Below, in pieces: positions 11,231 to 25,615 of a stretch of 64,000 nucleotides of DNA. How positions within the stretch are numbered: position 1 is the first letter of the stretch; each line of letters starts with the position of its first letter. The DNA is from Pomacea canaliculata (taxonomy: Eukaryota; Mollusca; Gastropoda; Architaenioglossa; Ampullariidae). The position numbers were made by a program, and so were the translations under genes. A model generated the notes under the pieces. The model saw only the letters and a program-made list of their open reading frames with translations, made no database searches and was not told the origin of the DNA. The stretch lies in NCBI RefSeq assembly GCF_003073045.1, contig NC_037603.1, forward strand, positions 13,708,192 through 13,772,191, in the 5' to 3' direction.

Positions 11231-11780
11231 TGGCACCCTCAGAGGACTACATGACTCGTGTTACTTGGCTGTCTGTCGCATGATGACTCGCAACTCTATC
11301 CTCTGCCACCCCATTTATTCTCCCGACATCCGAAAATGTCTACTTAAGTATTCTAGATGATAGTGGCGATACCTTTTTTCTTGGTCGCTCACATGGAGCG
11401 ATGGTAGAATACGATGGGCTTAGCATGGGTGAGGGAGGTGTGAACATTGTCCCCCACCAAGCTGAGAAAGACTGAAGTAACTTGTTGTCGACTTTCTTAG
11501 TGTACTTGGTCTTACCTCTCCCTCCTTTCGTCTTTCGTAACTGACACAAGCTTCCACATATGGACTAAACTCTAAAGGTTTGGGTTAAATATTACATATG
11601 TGTATGTGTATCTGTATGTGATTGTGTCAGCTGTATTTTTTTTCAAGCTGCAGTTGTCACTTTTTAAATATCTACCGGTGGTTCTGCAATCTAACCGTTC
11701 TTAAAACACAATTCGTGCTGATGGATTCTGTACAGAGAAGACATTTGTGAAGCCAAAATGAGTGAATGGGTTTGTTCTTC
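11231..11780. other. Upstream flank of gene B
   Basis: No gene is supported here. Short frames on both strands (11145-11360, 11340-11549) overlap the gene B promoter and show no family similarity. Confidence 0.35.
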
Positions 11781-11784
11781 ATAT

Positions 11785-12300
11785 TCAAGTGTGGAGCATA
11801 TCAACAATACAGAAAACTTGGTTCACTCCGCTCTCCATCCAGTTCTTTGATGATTTTGATGTCCTCTCTTTAAAGTATCCTGAAGAAATAAGTTGTGAGG
11901 AATCACATCCATGGCCAAACCCAAAAAGCCTTTTTTTGTTTACAGTTGCTAGAAGGGAGGTGCTATGCCCTGTATAAAACGGTTTATCAAGATTTCCAGG
12001 TGATACAATTCGGAGAAATTTCACAGGCATTTGATTTTTGATGCACAGATCATTTCTCGTGTCGACAAGCAGCGTCTTCATCTCGGTTTCGTAAAGCTGG
12101 ATGGAAACAACAAGGGATGTGTACCTAGAACCAAAGCTGATGGTGCTGGTGAGCCTGGTCGTGTAAAGTCAGACCAATGGTGCAATACTGAGAAGAATTT
12201 CTGGTTGTTATTTATTGTCCACCAGGTACTATTGACCTCCTTAAGTTTATGTCCGTTCATAAAGATCTTTGCTGTTACTGATGGTGTTGACCATGTCATC
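11785..12300 (-). mobile_element. Decayed RTE-like LINE, reverse-transcriptase C-terminal part
   Basis: Two overlapping minus-strand frames match the known C-terminal layout of RTE-type reverse transcriptases. First comes MNGHKLKEV (compare MNGxKLEEV). Later come KFLRIVS, TVNKKRLFGFGH (compare TVKRRKLAWFGH) and a W-M-E motif of the kind RGRPxxxWMD. The frames are out of register, so the copy carries at least one frameshift, and the start and 3' end are missing. It is a dead fragment. Confidence 0.6.
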
Positions 12301-12627
12301 GCTGGTCCCCGTCCATTATGTACCTGTTCTATCTGTTAGTATGTTGAAGTTCATTTTTTTTCTGCCTTCTGAGGTTAATGTTGGCTGCAAAGTGCAAGTT
12401 AGGTGATGTCGATTATTTTTCCAACGCCACTTTTTAGATATTTGTGAACAGTTGATAATATCAGTTAATTAGTTCCTGTCGCTTAAATCTCAATCGCTTT
12501 CTCACAACGAGTGATCCTAGAGGGGCGCCTCGGTTGTTGTGGTGCGATTTTTCCCTACGCATCGCGAATCTCGAACTCACTATTGTCCCTCTATCCCGTT
12601 CTCTCGTCTTGGTCTTGTTCTACAACG

Positions 12628-12656
12628 AGGATTTTTTTTTTTTTTTTTTTTTTTTT
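12628..12656. repeat. Poly-T tract
   Basis: A run of about 28 T, possibly the tail of a retroposed element in reverse orientation. Confidence 0.7.
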
Positions 12657-12819
12657 CGTGCGGCATTTCTTGTCTAACTGTTGGTAAAACTCCAGCTTGG
12701 TTGCTTCACACACACTTGAACAGTGGTGACATGTGAGGCCTGGCATTCTGCCCGATATAAGTGTGTAGCTGATGACAACTGTCCACACCCTCTTATTATG
12801 ATTATTCATACTACTCCTC

Positions 12820-13025
12820 CTGTATGGGTATGTGTGTATACGAATACATGTTTAGGAGTCAGATGGGTGTGCGCGCGTGTGTATATATCTATTATAGATA
12901 TATAAAGATTTATTACGTACGTTTTTGTGTATGTGTATGCGTGTGTGTATGTGTGCTTCTGTGTGTATATGTGTGCGTGGTGTGTATGTGTGCGCGTGTG
13001 TGTGTGTGTGTTCATGTGTGCCCAC
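12820..13025. repeat. GT-rich microsatellite
   Basis: Long alternating gt/tg with cg steps. It produces spurious reading frames on both strands (TH-rich one way, VC-rich the other). Confidence 0.85.
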
Positions 13026-14359
13026 AAGTAGGTGCATTTACGCGTCGGTCCTCCTCTGCTTGTATTGTAGGAATCGCTGTTCAACAAAATAATCCTGGAT
13101 TTTTCCAAATTCCCTTGTGGATCGAAAAGAATAAACTTAACTGTACACTGAACTGTTGCTGAAAACAGCAAATCTTTCTGATTAAAACCTAACCGCGTCA
13201 TTGTATGAACTTGGCTGAGAGCCACCGCTCCACGCAATTCATCGATCATCCTATCGATCTTCTAGTAACGACATCGTCAACCAATTCATCTATGATGTGT
13301 TTCTATTTCAGAGACCATTGTCTACTCAGTCCATTTCAGAACGTGCTTTGGCAGACATGTTTAATTTCTAGAACGGGTAGCCGTAGTTCTTGTACAGACC
13401 GTGGAACAGAATCCATGGTGTGTCGGTCAAAGGGGAAGTAAGTAACAGAACGAAACAGCAAGTGTGTACAATATGTTTCCTCAATACACCTGTACAGGTG
13501 GGCTTGTGTTAGTTCAGTCGACATGATTCTACTTCCCCTGACGCTTCCATTGAGTTCAGGGTGCGTGCGTGTCCGGAATAAATTATATTTCTATTTTATT
13601 CGTTCTCTCTAGCGATCTGTTTCTCACACACACGCTCACACATGTATATAATACACACACAGCACATACAAGGTATGTTTTAGAGAGCAGTATGTGTATT
13701 TGCAGTTGCTTTCAGGGTTGTATGGTTAAGGGTGTGGGGGACCGAAAGTGTGGATAGACAGATATAAATAGGGATAAATAAGGAGGTAGTACTGCCACCC
13801 CTTCTGTAGCCGAGTGCACGTGAACAGTAAAAAGTAAAATGTCATGCAATCTCTTTCATTCACTTTCTCACTTCCTCGCTCAGAGATGCTTGACTTTAGC
13901 TGAAAGGTTTAAGTGTATGCTTGAATAACTAATTAACTAAGTGGAATGCAGCAAACAAACTGTTATTCAGACCTTTGGGGAAAAGAGAGGCCCTCTGTTT
14001 TCAGAATTTTTTAACTGAACTTTAAATCTCAATAATGGACATTTTCGAGGCCTGGACCATATGTTTGTCTGAACGTATGTCGTTTAACTGGCGCCTGTCA
14101 CCGAAGTTGAGGTTCATTTGCATGCGGGCATCCTTGCTTGAAAGAACTTCAAAAGCTGGAGTTAATACCTCCAGAATGAGTGAAACAAGATACGAGTCTT
14201 TACAGTGAACTATCCGCTCTTCGCTCTTCACATCGACTGCTCGTGACACGAGGCAAAGACTTGTTGACAACAACACTTGCGATGTATTAATAGCGAGCAT
14301 GCCGCCGTGACTAGAATTACCTTGACGAGAAGGGTGAGCAGTAATCAACATAATACATT

Positions 14360-14371
14360 CGCGCATGCGCA
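14360..14371. promoter_or_regulatory. NRF-1-like palindrome
   Basis: cGCGCATGCGCa, a perfect match to the NRF-1 core used in many CpG-type animal promoters. No gene start is assigned to it. Confidence 0.35.
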
Positions 14372-14891
14372 GTAGGCATGGGTGTGAACTCTCCTCCATT
14401 GAGCGGCGATGTGTTCTGTCCTCGAGTCGCAACCTGCAGTGGCTGTCGCAGTGGCTCCTTTATTGTTTCTCTCTTTTTTATTGTTTCTCTCGGTTTGTGA
14501 ATTGCTGTCCAGTCTTAGTTTTTTAATGTCACGTGATCAAATTCCTGACAATAATAAATGAAGGATTTGCATCGCGCATTCTCACACTCACTCGCAAAGT
14601 TGCGCTAGAATGTTGCACATGGGGTCGAGGGGTCGTGAAAGTCCAGCTTGTGGACGGATCAGAGTTGTTGTTGTAGTTGTTGTAGTTACACCAGTTGGGT
14701 TCCTCCACCCCTGTTGTAGCACTAGTAAATTCAGATGCATGTAGATTATGTAGTTGTTATTGTATGAGAAAGCAGAGCCAAAGCTTAGACCTAATTATTA
14801 TTTGTGATGACTGAGTCTTTCACTGGCTATACCTTACTCATTAGCGGGTGATGTTCAGATTAACTACATGCTGGTAGATTGGTGTCAGTTT

Positions 14892-14997
14892 AGCTACATC
14901 TCTGTCTACACTGGTATAAGGTTCATTATCTACACTGTCTACACTGGTATAAGGTTCATGAACGATGTTGCTGTCTACACTGGTGTGAGGTTCATGG
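14892..14997. repeat. Short tandem repeat (~23-45 base units)
   Basis: The block tgtctacactggtataaggt followed by tcat occurs three times with a variable spacer (14909, 14937 and 14971 regions). Confidence 0.7.
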
Positions 14998-16119
14998 TCG
15001 CTTACAAACTACATTGGTGAGGATGTTCACTATATTACCGGTGTTTTCGTGACTTTGCCTCCACCCTGTCTGAACTTTTGACTCTCCCACCCTCTCCCAC
15101 CCACCCACACACCATTATATCCAGTCTCTGTTTTGTGGATTCCTCCCTGCACCAGGACACAGACGAGCCTTTTAAGTCGTTTGTCATCCCCAGCTTTTAC
15201 AGTTTCTTCTCTCGGGCTTTTAGAAATGTGTCACCGCTACAACCCTTCAAACTATGTTTAAAAACTTTGTGCAGTTAACGCTTTTCCTTCTCGAATACCT
15301 TCAATAGCAGGAATAATTTATATCTCTCTCTTCTCTCTCACGCACTCCATCCTCCGGTCTGTGTGTGTGTGGTGGGGGCGGGGTACAGAGAAACAGAGAT
15401 TTGATTGGACTGATAGTGAATTAATTTGAAAGACGCATTTGATGGCTACTGATGATGTTTGAGTGACTTTGACGTCTTTGATGAGCAAGGTGTTTGATAA
15501 ATCATCGTCTTCGTCGTCGTCATCATTGCTATCATCATCATCGTTAATTGGACCAAAGTTTGTATTTTCCAAACTAACAGTACACAATCAACAATCTTTT
15601 GTTATCGTGAGCTAAAGCAGCCGGCAAACCTGGTTTGTTGTTGTGTTGTCATGGCGTCACATGTTGACAGCTCGTCATGCAGGCCAAACACGCAGCCTTG
15701 TAATGTATTCACACACAGAGAGAGAGTGAAGGAAGCCGGATCTCCTCCCCCCTCCTCAAAAAAATTCCAAGCAAACAAACAAACATTAACCAAAAAAAAA
15801 AAACCCGACAGAATTTGTTCTTTTTTATATAATTGAATTAATGAAGAAAACCGCTAGCTCGCATCCTATACTCTCATCTGATGTAGGAGTCATCTGCCCC
15901 GTGTTTTCAGCCTGGTCTTTCCAGTCACCTTCGACGACAGAGCTAACGAGTTGTTTATACACATTTGCGTGTAACTATTATAAAAGCCAGCCAAGGCCTA
16001 GGCCCTTTGTGTGTAGACTGGGGAAATGAAAGTTGGAGACAATAAAACGAAAATGAAAGTAGCATAAATTTCCTGACAGCCATTGACTAAAGATTTTGGA
16101 GAGTCAGGATGAAAGAGAA

Positions 16120-16255
16120 GAGAAAACACACACACACAATCCAATATGAAATGCACACGAGTACGCGCACGCACACAAAAACATGCGAATAGACACACAC
16201 GCACACCAACACACATGCACACAAGCGCGCGCGCACACACACAGGGAATAGAAAC
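16120..16255. repeat. CA/CG-rich microsatellite
   Basis: Alternating purine-pyrimidine run (acacac, gcgcgcgc), a candidate Z-DNA former. Confidence 0.8.
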
Positions 16256-17361
16256 TAAGACACACCAAATAAGAGTAATGTATGAAGGGGAAAATAAATG
16301 AAACACAAGGAGGGGGAAGTTAATTACTTCTTAAAATGTCGCCAGTGTAACTAGTCAACTGTGGACAGAAAAATACCCTTGCAGCCTATCTTTGTGGCTG
16401 GAGATGGAATAAATAATGTTTTCTTACCTGCTCTTTTCTATGTTCAAGAAAATTTCTGCCTCATTTTTTGGTTTACCTTTCATGGTATGGTTATAGATTT
16501 ATTTTTATTAGTGGTTACGATTAAACTGAGCTTAAATCCCAGATGTTCATATCACCAGGTCGCAAAGAGTCTGTTGTTGAAATGGTTCATGATTTTTTTT
16601 TTTAATTTTAATAACGGGACAATCAAACGTTTGTATCTTATTTCAACACACATAAACAAATTTTATTATTCTATTTCACTATCTTAAAATATGAAATCCT
16701 TTCTGGATGAGACGGAAGAGAGAATACTGATGCAGTCCTGTTTAGAATCTTCGTCTCCTGGCACCAAAAAAAAAAATGCAGTTCAATGCCGTGACCTGTT
16801 GTAAGCATTTCATGTTGTTGTTTGTTCCCAGTGACCCAGGTAAGCTTCAGCTCAAGATTTATTGACATGTCGGCGACGGGGACAAAATTAATAGAAGACA
16901 ACTTCAGGTACCGGCATTCGAAACACTGTCAACACATATATCTTTCGCAAGAAAACAAGAAAACACTGCAAAAGACTTCATGGCACGAATGATTGCTGAA
17001 GTAAAAGAATTACTGAAGGTAACCGTCAGTGTATACATTACCTCCCTTCAGCAGACTGGGAGGACCATCGACCGGTCCTTCTCCCCCGGTGCGTGTCATT
17101 GATCTGTTCCCTGACACAGGACTGGTTGCCGTGTGTTATTTTTCTTGCCAACCCCGGCTGGCTCTACACGAAACGTGTTGTGCGACATTTCTTGAAGTGT
17201 GTTCAGTGACTTCCATTGTTTCCATGATGAGGCGTGATTGAAAATTGGAATAAAACTTCACATCGTCTAAGAGGAAGACCTAGTTGCTGTGAGATGCAGC
17301 AAATATTCATCGTCGGTGCATTTTGAGGGTCAATCTTGCAGCGGGGCCTGAGGTGTGAACC

Positions 17362-20245
<2,884 letters not shown>

Positions 20246-22169
20246 GACAAGAGGAAAAGGTCTCGGCAGGAGTACAGGGCAATGGGACAGACGACTTCTA
20301 TCGGGCCAAGAATACTGAATATGAACATCAGACTTCTCAAACATTGGTAGACTCTATGCCTGATGTAGAAACGACAACGAAAAAAGATAATGGTTAAGTC
20401 ACAGTGACCATCAGCATCCAGAACAATCTATAATTGCTTGAAAAAGTGGGTTGTCCTCAAATGAAGGATTTGCTGGAGATTCCATTTCTATTTTTTAAAT
20501 AAATTCTCATAAATTTTTCATCCAAATCGGAAACTGAAACACATGCAGTCGGGAACAAGCAGTCAAAGAAATAGACTGTGCTGAAAACAAACTTATTTGT
20601 ATTAATAGGTCAATGGATTCTGTTTGATACTAGCATATAAATTTCTATTTTACATCAGCTACATTAGTCTCAAGAGACGCTACGCTTAAGGACTTTATTT
20701 TCATAAGCTGCTTTTCATTATGTAATTATTTTGTTGCTGTTTACATGAATGGGGTGTTATTTTCGAGGATGTTTATATATTTGCTGTTTGATTTAGCATT
20801 GAAGTCCACAAAGCAGAAGTTAGAGGTGTTGGTAAAGCAGTTTTGCTTGTTAATTTTCTTGAGAAAATAAATTTTAAACATGCATAATTGTTCCTGTCTA
20901 TTGGCCTGAGTGTCAGCGTTGCTTCAATTTTTTTTCAAACAAATGAAAATAATTAGGATTGTCACTATGAGATGTGAAACTTTACATAGTTTTAATGAGT
21001 AACAGGAAAAGCATAGAGTACAGAACATAAATGTAAGCACTTGGCTATATTGTGATTTATTGAATACCAGAAGTACAAGCCAACACACACACACACACCT
21101 ATATATAAGGGAGGCGTGCTTTCGCAAACACACTCACACGCATCTTATTTGCACCAGACCTAGTCTGCGTCCATTTTTCATCTTTCTTCGAGAAATCTCC
21201 ACAAATATGGACAAAAAGATAGCAAAACACATGAAAATGTTCGAACATTTATTTCAGACAGAGAAGCAACATAAGCAGTGCTTTAAGCCCAAAAAATTCG
21301 TTTATTTTATAACTTTCGCTTCCAGTAACATGTCTCATAATTATGTTTTCCCTGTGTGAGAATGTGTGAAGTAAAATGCATGCGTATGTTGTGTTGTTTG
21401 TGTGTGTGTGTGCGAGCGCGCGCGAGGGTGTGTATGTGCGAGTACAAGCGCATGATGAAGTCTTGCAGTACATAAAGACCTCAAACAACTTTCCAAATCG
21501 TTCAAGAATATTACAGCACTCTAAAGAATCTTGTGGGGGGAAAAAGGGATGTACACAAGGAGGGCAAATCTCTCAGTTCAGTTAAGACTATGGCAACCTT
21601 TGTTGTAAGACCTACGAATAAGCGAATAAGATTTTGTCTAGAGACAACTGCAATATCTTACTGGATAAAGAAAAAATAAAACCTAGGACAAGATTAAGCT
21701 TTAAACATATTTGTTTGGAATGTCCTATAATTTAATAGTAAAGTTGTTTGGTTTGTGTATGTGTGTGTTAGTCTCTTTTCAAATGCATCAGCAACTACAA
21801 AATAAAAAGAATTTAGAATGGTATTGTTGCCTGTATAGAGGCCAAAGCACAGACTAAGTGAAGGGAGTAATTGTGATACAAACTATCGAAAATTTAAAAA
21901 TCAACAAAAATACCTTCATTCGTCACTGCCAAAAATCTGAAGATGACTATTGCATCTTTTAGGTGCAGATATTATCTACAAAAATCTAGAAAATATATCA
22001 GTCTTCAGTTTTTTAATTTTCTGTGATGCCTCCAACAGAGATGAAATCATAACCTGTCTAGTCCCTCCTTAGACAGTTCCTTGTGTTGGTGTGTATTGTA
22101 AGAACAGCGACATGAAGTGCAGCAAAGCAGATTTGTTTATCTTCCAGAAAACTCCGCAGACCTCTGGTT
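20246..22169. other. Shared 3' region of convergent aerolysin-like and C genes
   Basis: AATAAA at 20498-20503 is a likely poly-A signal about 255 bases after the stop; another AATAAA lies near 20866. A GT/CG microsatellite lies at 21398-21425. The block at 21615-21665 (gaataagcgaataagattttg...acaactgcaatatc) recurs at 23640-23690. No further gene seen. Confidence 0.45.
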
Positions 22170-23820
22170 TCAGAAACAGCTTTGGTATTCCGTCAGATCG
22201 ACTTTGGGAGTTTTGTTGAACTCCACAATAACATAGTTGCCCTCAATTTTCACTTGTCCCTGAAATAACAGGCAAAATAGTCTCCCGTGTTTTCTTTCCA
22301 AAATTGTCTACCTTTCATGGTTGTGATCGACAAAGAAAACATCTGCATTTGTTGAAAACTCTCAGTAAAAATTTACGATTTTAATTTTAAATCTAACGGC
22401 TAAAAATTGTCTTTTTCATTTGCTATCATAATTTTTGACCGTCCTTTATTCCACTTTTCCTTTTCTAGCAAATATTTAGAAATCTGGATAAGTATAAACG
22501 TAAGTCTTCTAGAAATTACAGTAGTTCTCCTCCAGATTTAGGCAGAATAGGAGATTTTCCTTAAATTTTATTAACTCGACCGCAAAGTAAAAAGGAAAAA
22601 ACAGTAAGGACTATATAATAAAGTAAGAAAAAATCAAATATGAACAAAATTAATAAAAACAAAGCGTTATTTACACTCACATTGCCTAGACTCTTCCTCA
22701 CATCTTCTGGAATTACACCTGACGAAGGTTGACTGTCGTGGTCCGTATACAGTTCTGCATTCCCGTTAGCTCTGCAATCAGCAATAAAAAATGATTGACA
22801 CTTATTAAAAGAATACATTACACTTATTTACAAATACATTATACTTATTTAAAGAATTGTTCGTGTTGAAATGTCATTAGCTAGTTACAGTCTGGTGGCT
22901 ATACATTCTGCAATCTTTACACAGCTTGAAGTTAATAACAAGAGTAGGGATGTCAACACTGCTTATGCACAAACAAATCCAAGGCTATAGCGAAATACAA
23001 ACCACTCAAAAATAATGACAATGAACCCGTTGAATATTTTCTGAAGGTATGTTATGCTTAATAAAATTATATCTGATAATTTTTTCAGTAAAACAAGCGA
23101 CACTTACGTCCACCTAAATTTGACTCCTGCTGGTGGTTTTGTTCCGAAGTCGTATTTCAGAACACTTTTTTCGACAACAACTTGAGCTGCAAGCACGGCA
23201 ATTTCTTTCAAATGAACTTCTAACTCAATAGAAAAGCATAAAAAAATACACGTATTCAGGAATACAACTAAAAAGAAATAACGAAGGAAAAACTAATTAA
23301 AAAGGGAGAAAGAAGGCGAGAGATATTCTACGTTAATCCATAGTTTCTACTCCGTTTATTTTACATTTATTGAAGCATGTATTACATCATTAAGTACATG
23401 ACAATTGCATTTTACAGTAGAAGGCTATCATTCCAAATAAAATAATTGCACCTATTTTCGACTATAATAAATTACTATATATATATATGGGTCAATATAT
23501 CCTAGAATCAGTATCTAAAGATTAGAAACACATGTGCTAAGGCCATCCATAAAGCCTGGCAACAATAATATACTCAGATAGACATCATTCCTATCTTAAA
23601 CAGGCAATTACGAATAATTTATTTTTATTATTATTAATAATACGAATAAGCAAATAAGATTTTGTCTAGACACAACTGCAATATCCAGTAAGATATTGCA
23701 GTTGTAAGTTGTATGATAAGACTGATGCGAGATACACAGATACACTGACCATGCAAGAATATTGTGAAAACAACGTGTTGTTACTATAACAAAATTCAAA
23801 CTATGCTTACCTTCTTCCAT
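22170..23820 (-). CDS. Family member C: divergent paralogue of A and B, 89 residues
   Basis: Minus-strand coding exons: 23811-23820 (ATG GAA GAA G), 23108-23186, 22681-22771 and 22170-22259 (TGA). All boundaries are GT/AG and phases are 1, 2, 0, identical to A and B. The protein starts MEEAQVVVEKSVLKYDFG, has KFRW with the Trp before the phase-2 intron (as in A and B), then NGNAELYTDHDSQ and RKSLGN. It ends with GQVKIEGNYVIVEFN, which aligns with GSIKFEGNHATITFN of A. There is no signal peptide. Sequence identity to A and B is low, but intron positions and the length of each exon (79/85, 91/88, 90/87 bases) show common descent. Function unknown. Confidence 0.68.
23636..23706. repeat. Copy of the 21615-21665 block with an added hairpin
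   Basis: aataagcaaataagattttg...caactgcaatatc repeats the sequence at 21615-21665. It is followed by gatattgcagttg, which pairs with the preceding caactgcaatatc as a 13-base inverted repeat around ~6 bases. Confidence 0.6.
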
Positions 23821-23854
23821 GTTTGCTTGAAATCAGGAATCTCTGCTTTTCTCA
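23811..23854 (-). other. First coding exon of C with 5' UTR part
   Basis: An acceptor (TTTTTCAG at 23855-23862, minus strand) precedes 34 untranslated bases and then the ATG at 23818-23820, only 10 coding bases before the donor. The very small coding part explains why frame scanning misses the gene. Confidence 0.6.
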
Positions 23855-24178
23855 CTGAAAAATATGGCATGTTGAAAAACTTATTCTCTCCTCCACCCCG
23901 CTTTCCCTTCCCTACCCTGTGTATGTCAGAATGATCATATTTTCACATTAAATGTCGGGTTTCAAAATACTTGCTGTAATTGCTCTTCTATTCTCGGTTG
24001 TGTGTTACTGCTGTTGTTATTACATCTCGAAATTATTATAAGAACACTCAGATCGTTTGAGAGCTGCCCAACCTGACAACTATCACCCAGGTAGCCTCGA
24101 AAATTTATGTACTTTGTGCAGCTACTTGAAACAACAGGATCAAAATGCTCAAATACCAAAATGTACAGGTTTGCTTAC

Positions 24179-24210
24179 CTTCGGGAAGTGCAGTTCCACT
24201 TTGAGACTGG
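24179..24210 (-). other. Non-coding first exon of gene C
   Basis: The minus strand reads ...CACTTCCCGAAG|GTAAGCAAAC, with the donor at 24178. A TATA box (CTATAAATT, 24234-24240) places the transcription start near 24205-24210, so the exon is about 30 bases. Confidence 0.55.
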
Positions 24211-24233
24211 TTGAGACGGTGTCCAGAACACAA

Positions 24234-24290
24234 ATTTATAGTGGTCTTCCTTTGATGGACACATGTCAGAGTCTGGTCTCACTGACCAAT
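24234..24290 (-). promoter_or_regulatory. Core promoter of gene C: TATAAAT plus inverted CCAAT
   Basis: TATAAAT at 24234-24240 and, 46 bases further upstream, GTGATTGGTC (CCAAT at 24286-24290). The arrangement matches that of gene A. Confidence 0.55.
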
Positions 24291-25529
24291 CACTATCACG
24301 CTTGGAAAAACGAAAAAAAACAACATATACAAGAAGACCTCTGATTGGACAGTCTGGGTGGAAAATCCCATGTGTCGAATATCTGTCAGCTCGATTGGGT
24401 GAAATGAAGTTGTGTATCAATATGGGTGGTAAGCTCACTTTTTTGTAGCGTTTCAAAAGAAATTTTTGTGTTTGGAAGCTCTTTTTTGTTGCAAATAGTC
24501 TCTGTTCGTTTCTAATACTCAAAAACATGTTTCTGATTTGTGTTGCGTTCTAGTCAAGTTTGTTCAAGTTCCTTCGAGTTTTCTAAGTTGTTCTTTCATC
24601 CCCTTTCCCTCCTTTTAACTTGGATTCTTCCTGTCCAACGTTCGAGGCATGTTTCAGCTGGAATCAGCCCCCTGTCCCCCTCTACCCGTCCAGTATACTG
24701 GCGGTTGTGTCGATACCTTTAAGCCATGCATATTAACCAACCAAATCGATCTCAACTCATTCTCAATGCTTCTAGATCTTTCTTTCTAACCGTACTATTT
24801 CTTGAACACATACAAAATGTACTAACCATTGATTTTATAATGTACTTACTGTAATAAACTCCTAATGGGGTACTTTTGGCCATAAGTTATTTAACATCAT
24901 TTCAATCTTCTTCAGATTACCTGCATTTTCAGGTAAAACAAAAAAAAAATTATCTTATATGACATTTGTCAGAGGATGATGAGAATCTATTGGTTTCAAC
25001 TAAGACAAGCATTAATTTTCCACGAACCATTTCTTCTGACTGCGTCAAACGCTTTGGTCAGATCTCTAAGAATATCTGTAGAAACACCAACCTGACTTTG
25101 TGATCGGCGTAGGTCCTTATCAATATGTTTTCAAGCAAATGGACAAGTATCTACTTCCATCTTTTCCTATTCTCACCACCTTAGTTTGAACGGATTCGAC
25201 CTAGACAAGAGGGTTGCACCTTTATTAATTGTGAAAATATTTTCGTTTGGACAATACAGCGCTTTTTTAATTATATGGCCGTTTGAAGGAAACAGCTTAC
25301 TCTTTTTAGTGTTCCTCTCAGTGTATAAATATAAAAAGAAAATGTAAAAATTAAGATGCCCGGGTTCCATCACTAGCAAGTAATCAAAAAATAGGTGGTT
25401 GTCCTCTTTCTTTAATTTTAATACTACGACCACCTCGCGCTCACCATCTAGGGTCAAACTGCAAAAAGCTTATGAAATCAAACACATGGAGGGTCTGAAA
25501 ATAAGGAAAGAACAAAAGCCTGCACACCG

Positions 25530-25615
25530 TTTCTCAAACTATCCAATGAAGGCGAACCGTCTCCTTTTTAAAAAAAAAAAAAAGCAGTTCGCTAACCGTT
25601 GTACCACGTCTATAG
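25530..25615 (-). repeat. tRNA-derived SINE head, worn
   Basis: The minus strand reads GTGGTACAACGGTTAGCG (Pol III A-box type), followed after a poly-T insert by GACGGTTCGCCTTC (B-box type). The same A-box phrase, GGCGCAACGGTTAGCGCC, occurs at 50213-50232. Confidence 0.4.

Larger units (their letters stand above)
12350..17340. other. 5 kb spacer, simple repeats and no supported gene
   Basis: Contents: microsatellites (12.8-13.0, 13.6, 16.1-16.25 kb), a short tandem repeat at 14.89-15.0 kb and an NRF-1-like palindrome at 14.36 kb. The longest frame (14022-14432 minus, 136 codons) has no recognisable domain or splice partners. Exons of a gene I cannot recognise may be hidden here. Confidence 0.4.

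Noticed and set aside
12806-13249. 147- and 112-codon frames (His/Thr-rich and Cys/Val-rich)
   Set aside because: They are readings of the GT microsatellite on either strand.
14022-14432. 136-codon minus-strand frame
   Set aside because: No domain, splice partner or bias; it is the kind of frame expected by chance in GC-richer DNA.
15078-15278. Possible LINE RT C-terminus (PFKLCLKTL before a stop)
   Set aside because: Only a nine-residue resemblance to the FKxxLKTHLF end; no WNxLP motif upstream and no tail.
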